DNA of 64,000 nucleotides from Anas platyrhynchos. Lineage: Eukaryota; Chordata; Aves; Anseriformes; Anatidae. This document shows, one piece after another, positions 25,501 to 37,500 of the stretch; the stretch's first letter is position 1; each line of letters opens with the position of its first letter. The position numbers were made by a program, and so were the translations under genes. The stretch covers positions 4,028,501 to 4,092,500 of the forward strand of contig NC_092606.1 of the NCBI RefSeq assembly GCF_047663525.1, written 5' to 3'. Under the pieces are notes generated by a model that had not been told where the DNA came from, ran no database searches, and worked only from the letters and a program-made list of their open reading frames with translations.

Positions 25501-28500
25501 TTACATCAACAGCTTTTAAACATTGTTCCAGCTGATTAATTTTCCAGTGAGTCTCCAGGGTGACTTTTTACAATGAAGTAAACAAAATGCCTTATGCACA
25601 AAGATGGCCTGTTATATGAATGCTAAATAAAAAAAAATCCAAGTAATACAACTACTTTGACTCACTGAATCTGACTTGTCAAAGTTAAATGAGCAGTACA
25701 GATGGTCTTGTTGCAGTCCTTCTTGTAAGGCAACTGAAAGCAAACACAGATCAAGTTAAAATTTAACAGTCCTGATTTTTCCAAGGTAGCAGGTTTAACA
25801 TATCTTTACGTATACACATACATACAGGGGTCCTTCTCTGAAAATCAAAATTCCCTTGACCTCAGTTAAGGAGAAGTTGGACAAAAAGGACCCTCTAGTG
25901 ATGCAGTAAGTAGTGCAGTTTGTAATTTAACTCCCAGGAAAAGTTCTGATTTCATTAGGACATAAAGTCTTCAGCGGCGGTAAGGTCTTGTTAAACAATT
26001 GCCAGTTGTTTATACCTAGATTGCCACAGGACAATAATGTTAATTTTCAGGGACAATGTGTTTTTCTTGAATAAACATTTTCATATGATATATGTATGCC
26101 ATTTTATAGGCTCACTATTTTGTAGCGATGAGGTTACTTCCTTTAGCAATAGTTTTATTCAACAATAAAAATCTGTCTGTGGCTGATGTTTCTGCAGAAG
26201 TTCAGTGAAAATTAATAGTTAGCTTTGGGGTGCACAAGTAATAAGCAAAACTGACCAACAGTCAAGAATCTCATGAATTATTCTTAGGATATAAATGTAT
26301 CATCATAATGTCTAAGACTATGGCAACTATGGTAATTAGTGTTCATTATCACTCAGTGCTAAGTGTGATACTAACTTTTCTGTCCTACGCTTTATTGACT
26401 GCTAATTAAATATTGAATTGTGGTTTAAGACACCTATTAAGCAGCCAAAGATGCCTCTGTAAAGAGCTTTGTGATTTGGATTTTAGAGTAACTGTGAAAA
26501 AGGGCCAGATTAACGTGTCCTGAACTGCAAGTGCGGAAACAGGATCTCAAACTTAGAGGTTCAGTTCATTGGGAGTTTGCAGCGTTACAACTATTGCTTT
26601 GAAACGAGTAAATCTAAACAAATTATATATGTATACCTAATTTTAATTATTTTTAAAATCCATTCACTCAAAAATTTTGTAGGTATTACTACTAAGTACA
26701 CCGTTCAAATGATGAAAAGTACTTCACAAAACATAAAACCAATCTGCCTTCTTCACATGTAGCATCTAATCTCATCTTAAACAGAGACCCAGGAGGAATG
26801 TGGTCAAAAGTAAAAGGTTGGATCCTAGAGAGGAGATTCTCTTAATAGGGTAATAGTATCTGTTTGGGGGAAACCTGGGCCTAAAGTCTACCTGGAATAC
26901 AATAATGATAACTAGAAAAGCTAGCAGAGGGGAGAAGGCAACATACAAAGGCTAAGAAAAACATGATTATTATTCTTTTTAATAGTAAAGGCTTTGCATT
27001 GTGGAAAGAGAAGAGCTCTTCAGTATTTTATTACCTGAAAATGCATTTCTGATGGCTGATATTTATCAAGCACAGGAACAGCAAACTCCGTCCTATCATT
27101 TTTCTCACAGAGCTCATATTTAACTCTCAGATAAACATTGGAAAAACAGTCGAAGTCACATGGCTACAAGAAAGGAAGAACATGAAACTGATAAAATATC
27201 TGGATATTAAAATGCAAAACAGTCTTCACACATTACATGTTACAGCTTCTGTCATGTGGCATATTTAGGGACCTTCTGACTTAGATGTTACCTTTAGGCC
27301 ACTGATTTTAATAGCCATCAGTGGACCATAAATTTGCCAAATGTTTTTTGAGGGATTTTATACATTTGGCTCCCATGACATCCACTGGGTAATGCATTCA
27401 CCAATTCAGTTATACATTGTAAAAAATGGTTTCCCTTATGTTTGTTTAAATCCTTTAGAGTTTCATGACTCTCTGACAACTCTTGCATTATAAATACTTC
27501 ACACAAACCCAACAGGATGACAGTTTGATTTATAGGAATACAAATCAAGATGGTACACATTCCCCTCAGCTATAAAACATGCTTAGCAAGTCTAACACCC
27601 AGAAAAAACACCCAATTATAGTAATTTTGCATTTCAAGGGAGATTAATCATCATGCAGATTCCGTTAAAAATCCTCTCCTCTTAACCCTTCTTTCTGTAG
27701 TGAGTCTGACCAACATCACCTACCAGCGTGAAAAGCTGCAGCTCAGAGCATGTGTGCTCTCTGACTAAGAGCTTTCCACTTGTTGTGGTGTTCTGATCCT
27801 TAAACTGTAATCTCTTCTTTGCCTTTTTCACATCTAAGTCCACCGTGTAGAGAATATGTAACTGTGAAAACACTGGAAACACAGACAGGAATTTCTTGTG
27901 TGCTCAGAACAAAGCAATTGCAAAGCATCAGTGAATGAAGGGGAACAGAGTTCTGATCTGTAGCTCCAACATTCACAGAAGAGGAAAAAAACATGGTGAT
28001 ATATTTCCAACATCTTCCCATAAGCCAAGCAAAATGGAAAAGCTTTTCCAATGACCCCTACATTGCCTGCTCATGCACCCTACAAAGGATCTGAAAGTTT
28101 AGGCTGAGATACAATATGCAAGATTTTCAAAATTCTTTTCAGATGTACCAGAAATTGTCCACAATGCCAAGTTTCTAATATGGTGTAGGACCATAGATTT
28201 TAGTCTGATCACAATTCCCATTTATTACCTTGTTGAGACACTGGTAAAGCTGAGGTTATATTGAAACACAGTTTTGCTGTAACAATGCTGCTGCTGTTCT
28301 GGAAAATTACTATTCTCTCAGGGTTGAATCTCATGCTGGTGAGAAAGTGAACAACTGGTCTCGAGCTAGCCAGTGGAGAGCAAATAAGAAACAGAATTAA
28401 ATTTTTGAAACATTCAGGAAAAAATATTTTAAGAAATCCTGGCAGCAAGCTTAACAAGTGCTCAGCTTTTCCATGATATTTCACCTGGACCAAGCTAGCC

Positions 28501-31500
28501 TATTTACAGAAGTTCCAGTTTCTGCTGGGAACACTGAGAATGTACAAAATCCCATGAGCCTGAAGGAACAGACAGCCAAAATATACCAATATAGCTAGAG
28601 TTTCAGAATTAAACTCACTGTTTATGTTTCCATTAGATGAACTCATTATCTAGTGGTAAAAATTCTCTATTTATCTACAATTTGTTTCCAAATACAAAAT
28701 GCAAGAACAAAATCAAATCTGCTCATCATGTCTTAGCCCTTGTGAACTCCACAAGTCATTCAGCTACCAGACATCTGATTGGAAATAAGGCAAGGTTTGT
28801 CAAGAAGATTTTTTGTCTAAATGACTAAAACCATCAGTGCTGAATTATAGACGTTAACCAATTAACATACATCTTAATGTTCATTATCTCATACTTGCAT
28901 TCAAAGGCAAAAGCCTTTGCAACTTGAGCTAATAGCTTTACATTTTATAGGATTTCTTCTAGCACTGGGAAAGATTTTTTTAATGTCTGTCCAATGCCAA
29001 ATTAAAAATAGAATCATTACACAGTGCTTGGAACACAGATTCTAAATTTGTCTTTGAAACATTTCCCCAACACACTAAAATGTAGCACTCATTACCTACC
29101 GGAGCACAACCACATTCTCCAGTGATCCTACTGTAATATCATGGAGACCATCATTAGTGAAATCAAAACCACCATCAATGGATTGTCCAAAATACTGGAG
29201 TCCTGCTGATATTTCAGAGGCTTTTACTCTCTAATAGGAAAGACACAACAGCAAATATAAGTCAGGATCTCCCTCCTGTCCTTTGAAAAATACACTTCTT
29301 TTCATGAGGCTGTTGTGAGGTTGATTTTGTAACACTCCTGACACACAAAATATTGGCTATTAACTTATTATAGATGGTCAGGCTTACAAAATAATACATT
29401 TTTCTATAGGCAGCACATGAATCCAGCTCCCTTGCCTAAGCAGACAAGCGAATAACTGCAAGTAAGGAGCAGGTCTGCTGCAGAAGCCTGTGGACTCATA
29501 TAAACCATCCAACACCTGCAAATTTCTCACTCATCAACAGAAATGTGATGTGAAAGTCCTTCCTCCCATCCTCTTGCTACAAAAACACAAGCTTTTCCCT
29601 CCCATAGTGGACTGGAGACAAGTCCCAACAAGACACGTACTTGAGAATAAGAGCTCCTGATCTTGTCCTTTTCACCATTGAAGATGTAAATGCTCCCAAA
29701 AGAGGAACTGTTTGAAAGATGACCTTCAAGGGGGGCTCCAACTGCAATATCCTCATATCCATCCCCGTTGATGTCTCCAATGCTGGCCATGGTAAACCCA
29801 AACCTTGCAAACTGAGTGGTCACCTGCACATTTAAATGTCCTTCCAAGGTGAATGAACCAGTCTGAAATACACCCGAGAAAGAAATCCCTTTAGACAACT
29901 GTAACTCTTACATAAGGGAAAAAAAAAAAAAAAAAAAAAAAAAAAGACCTCACTACACATTGGTAGTACTTAAAATGTGAACAATAAAGCCCTAAACCAT
30001 AAGAGATTCAAGATAACAGCTAATTTTCAGACCAAAAGCTTGATCCAACTCCATGCAAATTCTCCCACAGAAGCAGTGTCCCTGGACAGCCCTATGCAAG
30101 CAGACACACTTACAGTACTATCAGTTTTTAAATCATGAGCAGATTGAGTTGATCCCCTGCTTGTTTCAAGCACTACGTTACAGAAATAAGCCACAAGAGG
30201 GTGCAAGTTGTTTGAATTCGAATGGATGCCCAGACCGTTTTCTGCTTCCAACAATTTGGTATGTGCCCTGAGCAAATTTTAGCAGTGCACCACTGAGAGC
30301 TTATCCTGGTTTGCATGTTCAGTTCTCACTCACAATGATGCAATTAACATATATCCTGGATATATGCATCTGGTATACTGGATCCAGTAGCTGGGCCCAC
30401 AAAACGTTTTGTTTTCTTCAGTCCTGGGAAGTAAAGTTTTAGCAGCTACCAATGTATACATTTAGTGCAAACATTGAGAAAAAAAAAAAAAAAAACAAAA
30501 ACATTGTTTGGCAGAGCAAACTATACACCAAAAAATGCCTAGGTACAGGCAAAAGACACAATTTTATCACACCGTGATATCTGTGTACCTTAGGTACAGA
30601 ATGGTTTTATTTCTATTTTTTTTTCTCTTTCATATTCTAATGACTAAGACAGGACTGCTGGCTTCATCCTGCAGTCCTCTACCATACAGGGAGAGCACTC
30701 TCAGTGAGAGCACAAAGGAGGAATGTTTTATTTGTCACTACTTAGGCATGGTTGGAAAATCCCCAACATGGAGTGTTTACGCTACCAGTGTTTTTACCTC
30801 TGTCTCCAGGCGATAGACGTAAACCCTTCCTTCTTCCCCTTGGATGTGATAAAATGGAGCTCCAACAAGGAGAAGATCTGTCTCCCCATCACGGTTCACA
30901 TCAAGCGGGCAGAGCTCAGAGCCAAAATAAGATCCGACCTGGGCTCCAGAAAAAGACAAGCAGCTCTTTCACTGGAATTCTCTATATATAGCTTTGTAGA
31001 ATTAGCGTCCTTTGCAACAGTAAGGCAATTTTTAGAACAAAACATCACATATCTACTTATATGTGGATCACTTCACTATTATTTATTACATTACTGCCAT
31101 CCTCGGGGACAGATCCTGTAACCAGCATAACAGTACCAAAATCATTATTCAACAATGTGACAGAATAAAAAGCAAAATAACACAGTTGATGACGTCTTTC
31201 CCCATGAGCCATGAGAACAGAACATAAATATAGTACACCCCACTTAGTTAAATGTCTTCCCACTCTTTTTCCAAATTTCATGATTTCTTCTGGTGTTCCC
31301 AAAGTATTATGGAGTGAACTAAGACTGTATAATCCACATCTAGCTAAATCAGATGCTCGGCAGTTCTCTGATTCCTACTTGTGAGACCTCTAACCAATGA
31401 AAATATGGTGAGGTAAGTGTGCCAGTACCCTCCAGCAGCCTGCTGCGAGCAGTTCAACTTTGATAATTTCCCCCAGCTGAGCAACTTGTCCCAGAAACTT

Positions 31501-34500
31501 AGACTTCAACAAATCTCATCTAAAAAAATGAGGCTGCATGACCATAGTGGGTTTAACAGTAATAATAAGGCTAATGGATTTATTCAAACATTTATAATGG
31601 CTTTACTCTTGCTTCAAAGGGTGTAAATTTGTCTGGAGAAAATGAGGCTGTTGCTTGAGCAATCTAGATGTATGCAGCACCCCTGACCCCTACTGACCTG
31701 CTTGCCCCTGCGTGAGTGAAGCACCGTACCTGTTCTCCTTGCAGGGTTTGTTTCAAGTGGCCATCCTGAAACACCAATACCTTCCCTGTCATGCTGTGCC
31801 GTGGAGCTCCAGCCACGTACAAGGGTCCATATCCTGTGCGCACCACTGCCACGCTGTATCCTGGTGCATTCACACAAGGAGCAAAAAGATCATACGTGTC
31901 AGTACCATACTCTAGGCCTGAAGGAAGAAGCCCACAGAGCTTGGACTGAGGTAATTGACTAAACTGCTGCTCTGAAAAACCTGCTTGAACTCTTGACGAC
32001 TTTTCTTAGCATTTGTCACAGTTCCTGAATGCTTATCAAATATACAAACCTTTTTTTAAAAAAAAAAATTATTAAATTAATTATTAATTAATTATCTCTG
32101 CAAGCTAGCGGGCTTAGAATCCTTCATAGAAGTGAGGGAAACATTATATTCCATATAAAATGCAAAAATAGATATGTTATGGGGCTTTTGTAACAGGAAG
32201 GTAATGAGAGAAGGATTATCCTGACACAACCAGTCCACAGCACCTCATATGACCTGGAAGAACTGCAAGACCAAGGCTACAGTCAGAATACAGGGATCAT
32301 AAGGGTACAAAGCACTGGGGTGAATAAGCAAGGCCTTATTTGTCACTACGCCAAGAACATTATTGATTCACAAACTGTTTCTTCTCCAGACACTCACAGC
32401 AAGTCAAACATTTATACTTATCAGCTCACAAAAATGCCCTTCACTGTGTTCTTATGCTGTGAAACCAAATGGATGCGTTAACAGAATAGCACCACAATAC
32501 ATCATAACTCGTAAGAGCAAATAGGCTGTACAAGGAGACAGTGTTTGCATTAGAATCTCTGTTCCTGTTATGGAAAATATTAAAAATTCAGCTAGAGCTG
32601 GAGATGGTCTCCACGTAAATGCTGTCAGTGCCAGCACACGCTGCACTACATATAAACAAACAGAACTGCAGTCAGGTTGTCACTGATCTCAAGAGAGGGG
32701 TAAGTTGCTTACCTAGGTAACTATACTTTGCTTTTTCGGCTTCTTCTTTTGATTCATTCAAGAAAACAGCTTTCTTGGCTGCCAGATCATACAGCAGAAT
32801 TCCACCAGACCAGTCAAAGGCACCCACAGCACCAAACATTAAGACTCGCTGCAGAAATAACATAGTGCAAATTAAAATGGAGGAAGAGAGGGCAATTGCC
32901 AGTGCTAGTGACCTCTATCAGTCTGCAAAGCTCCTTAGTAGGTTGCAATGTTTTCCGGATTACAACTCTGCACTGTTTCCTGGACCATGTAGCATGGGCA
33001 GTTTTACTGGCTCTTAGTATTGAAGGTGCAAGGTGACTGCCCAACACCAGAGAAGCAGCTGCACATCTCCCAGTTATCTACACGTCATTGTTTGCAAAAT
33101 CCAATCACTGTTATCCTTACAGCCAATGCTACTAAATGTTCATTAGCTTCCTCAGCTTCCACTGTCTTCCCCTCCTGACAAGGACAGAGATCATGCTTTT
33201 CTTGGATGGACCAGTGTTTTAAGCCAGAGGATTCTGAAAGAGCGGAATTATTTTATTTGCAACATGATGGAGTCCCTGGTCTTGTGCTCTGGAGACACAA
33301 ATGCCAACTAAATCAAAGCTGTCAACTGAAGTTAGCTCTTTCGTGCATTGGAATAAAAAGGATCCAGTAGTTATAACAGGGGTCATGTGAGACAGATCCC
33401 ATCCTAAAATAAAATTCACAACTGACATTTAAAAAGTGATATTTTTTCAAAGCAAGCAATGGCTTGCAAATGAGATTTGACTACATAGTTCTCAAACTTC
33501 TGTATCAGCATCATTTCTTGCATAAGACCTTCTGAATCCTTCCAAGTATTAAAACGGCAGCACAACATGCAACTATTTAGCAGGGTTAAATGCAGAATAC
33601 TTGCCTTATCCAAAATCTGCACACTGAAACCAGATTGTGCAAGTTCATATTCCAGAGCATCACCCTGAGTACCTGACAATGCAAAAGAAACAGGGTGAGC
33701 CACTTTTTCCTTATACCTCAGAAGTTACCAATGAAATAGAAAAACTTCTGTTTACCTTCTATCCCAATAATACTCTGCTGCAGGGTCGAAAGCAGCCCAT
33801 CTAATGCTGAATAATTGGTCACCTGAAATACATTAGTGTCATCTGGACCAGATGCAATCAGCCGCAACTCATTCAGGGCCTTTGGTTTTTTGAAGGCATC
33901 CCCTACCTGCAGAAGAGATGCAAATTAATCAGAAGAAGCAACCTTTAGAATCCTCTTATTCTCCCATGTACTTAAGGATGGAATCACTTGAGTTGGTGGT
34001 AAAAATTTCAGCTTCAACCACCCTACGTAAACCCAGAAATAGCAATTGATTTGGAAGCCAGTGAACTAGACAATTTGAATGTCTCCTGGAACCAGACCTT
34101 TACAAAACATTTACAGAACATCTTCATGTAACTGGCTGGTGCAGTATTTGGTGTATATAACTTTGTTGTACCCAACAACGAAGTTTGGAAATCAGTAAGT
34201 CACATGGAATCATAAAATCAAACATCTTCCTCTGTAAGAGAAAGGATGAGAAGAGATAGCTGAATGACATTACTAGAAGGCAAGGGTAATAGTGTGAGAA
34301 GAAACCTACCAGAGACTTGAACTGAGAAACCCTCACGCCTGACATAATTTTTGATCACATTTGTTTTTCTTTATCATTTATCAGTTCATATAATTTACTG
34401 GAGGCACACATGGTTCAGTTCTCCTTTTCTCCCCCTGCCTGGTGCCACCCAGAGATGGAAGGAAGATATGATCCAAGTAGGTTCCCAACTTACCCCAATA

Positions 34501-37500
34501 GCATAGCGCTCAATTCCTGCCATTTTGGGTGAACTTATCACTGTTGTCAAGTTCATTTCATCCAGAAGTATTTCCCCATCTGTAAGCACGATCATGATCT
34601 TGGCTGCATCCTTCTGGGATCCGTGACTTTCAATGAAGATAGAATCCCTGGTAAAACATAAAAATAAGTAAATAAATAAATAATATTTGCAGCTAACAGT
34701 CATAGCAAGGAGACAAGAAATTTTCTTTCACATTCATTTATCTTAAAATGGCCAAGAGCTGTCTCTTTCTATAACTTCCTGAGTCCCCTCATACCAGCAA
34801 TTTCACACTGACAGATGACTTTTACAACCTTCTAAAACATGGCACAGAAACTGCTGCCTGCCATTCAGCCTCTTCCAAATAAACAGGACTGCTTTCAGGA
34901 CCTGAATATTCATGGAAGTCCCTCTCCCTTACTCATGAAATGCCCCAGAAATCACCTTCATCATTTCTTGAGCTCCTTTTTTCTGTTACTTACAGGGCAT
35001 GTTGCATGGCAGATGCTGTTTTTGTCACATTGCACACCTGCACAATATCAAGTACTTTCTGGAGGGTGGCATTTGGATTCCAGCTTTCTCGCAGGTCAAA
35101 CTCAGTTTTGATTTCAAAGCCATACTGCACCACTGCAAAATCACACTGGAAGAAAGCAGCAAGTAAGCATCTGCTTGTGACAACTGTTGATTCAGAGAAT
35201 GAGAGCTCTCTACAACAACTAGCCCAGAAATCCCGAAAGAAAATGTTATCCAGACTGTGTAGAAATAACATATTCTTAATGAGCAAGTGGCTCTTAAATA
35301 TGTGTAATGCGGAAACAAGGATTGTTGTAAATATTTTATAGGTGAGGAAAATTAAAACACTGTCAGTACAGACAGAAAAAAATTGTTTTGGGAAACACAA
35401 ATTTGTTTTTAAGTACTTGCATTTTCCTGTTATGTTTTTGGCACATGTGCAGGTTTCAGAGAGGATTATCTGTAATATTAGTGCATCGTTCCTTCATTTT
35501 CCAGGATGATCTGATTATCGTTGCTTTTGTGCTTGTGGGTATAGATGTTACGATATGGGAACAGAGACAGAAAACAAGGAAGTCACGACCGTCACCTTGT
35601 ACGAAAGCAGAGATGGTGCTCACTGAGCTCCAAGCATAGCAGGGCTAGGGATTTCTATGCAAACAAACCACAGACTATTCTCTCTACAGTGTTGTTAGGA
35701 TCAAGACTGAGGACCTACTGCTATGTAAGCAAAATGACATCAAGAACACATGCAAGCTACAGAAGTGCCTTCCCATCCTAATGGAAATAAACCTGCACAG
35801 TCCCAAATTCTGGCAAAGAGGCAGGTTAAACGAAGCACAGCACACTTTGTACTTTTAGCCTGCCGAAGAGAGTAGGGAGTACCTCAAAGCACTTCTCATA
35901 CAGTGTTTTCATCATCTTGTGGATGAATGCTTTTGCTCTTTCAAAATCCTCTGGCTCAATGCTCCCTGATCCATCCAAAATAAAAGCAATCTCTGTCCCA
36001 GAGCCTGCCAGGATATGGAAAATAAAGGAGTAAGGAGAAGGCTCCCTGGAGCTCAGTAATGTTGGTCAGGACCAAGTTCTTTATCCAGTGTTATCAATCA
36101 ACACACAAATAATCTCACTCCAACAGCAACTGAATGGCACCAAGACCGCCCACTGTCATTTTAGTGTGAGCCACAGCTCAGCTCTGGAAGCTTACAGCAC
36201 AGCAACCCCCCCAGATTTCATCAGTTCATGACAGTCCACAGCATGATTCTGTTGAAAGATACTTCACCACGTACGCAAGCCATTTTCCTCCTCCTCCTCT
36301 TTGTCGCTCTCCATCCAGGAAGGAAGCGTGCTGCCACCATTGTCATTAATGTTTCTGCGTCCTGGTGTCTCAGTTGGCATACTTTCATCTGCAACAGAAA
36401 AAAAAAAATTGAATATAGGTGACAGGGAACAGGGAGAGAAAACAAAGAGTGAACTGAAACCTTGCATTATTGCCCATGCAGTGTTCCTGCACCTTGCTGC
36501 CTGGCAGCTGAACTCTTCCTCATCCCTGCAGTATATAGAGGATCATATTGCTTTCAGGTTCAAGAGTATGGGTGCTATGGAAAAAATTGTGAGTTTTGAA
36601 GGCTGTGGGGATCAGGTCTTCATCTTTAAAAAACAGCTACAGTTTAATAGAAATAAATTGCTCCCAGTACACCCAGAAGTGTAAGTATCATAATAGAAAC
36701 AGTGAAAGGAAGATGAATGTGTACATTTTAAAGCACCTATTGCAATCCATCTGTCTTTCCATACTAATGTTTTGGCTGCAGGTCACAGATACAGAATGTG
36801 ATCTCTTGTCCTCCTGGTTGGCTGGCTAAGGAGGACTGTTATGAACGTAACAGAAATAATTTTTATTTGTTTTACTGTTGCTGGGCAGGTGACTGCAAGA
36901 ACAGGCTAAGACCTGGATGGATGTATTTATGTTCCCTAAGCAATGAAGCCACCCACCATCACAGATCTACTCTATAAGTTACAGCTAAGAGAGATGTGTG
37001 AGGAGTGGAATTTCTTCTACCTGACTCAATCAGAGCGTCTCTCTGCAACTCTGAAAGGAAACCATCAAAATCTTCATATGCAGACAACGTGAGCCAGTCA
37101 CTTCTAGCCTTCTGCAGATCTTCTGGGACCCACTGGTTGCTAACAAACTCTCCAATCTAGGGAGAAAAGCCAACAGCCATGGAGACTGCATGTTTCATAC
37201 ACACACAGACAATTGCCTTAATTAAAAACTTGACAGCCTGAAAGGGAGGGAGTTTTCTGAAAGCTTGGTAAAGCAGCCCTGATCCTAGATTGCACAGAAA
37301 AACCTTATTTGCAAAGAAAAGGCTAAGAAAAGCTTTAGAGCCGTAAGAATTATACAAGTCAGACACTTCTATTTCTACAACTTATTCCTTGACACCCTCC
37401 AAAACAAGCTCTCTGGAATCAAGAAGACAGAGGCCTGGGAGAGTCAAGGGAGCCACAAGAGCATCTCATATTGCACATCCTGCATGTCTAATGCAACACT

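Noticed and set aside
34990..35400. Minus-strand open frame of 136 codons as a separate small gene
   Set aside because: It simply contains ITGAE exon 13 (34994-35145) read into the flanking intron.
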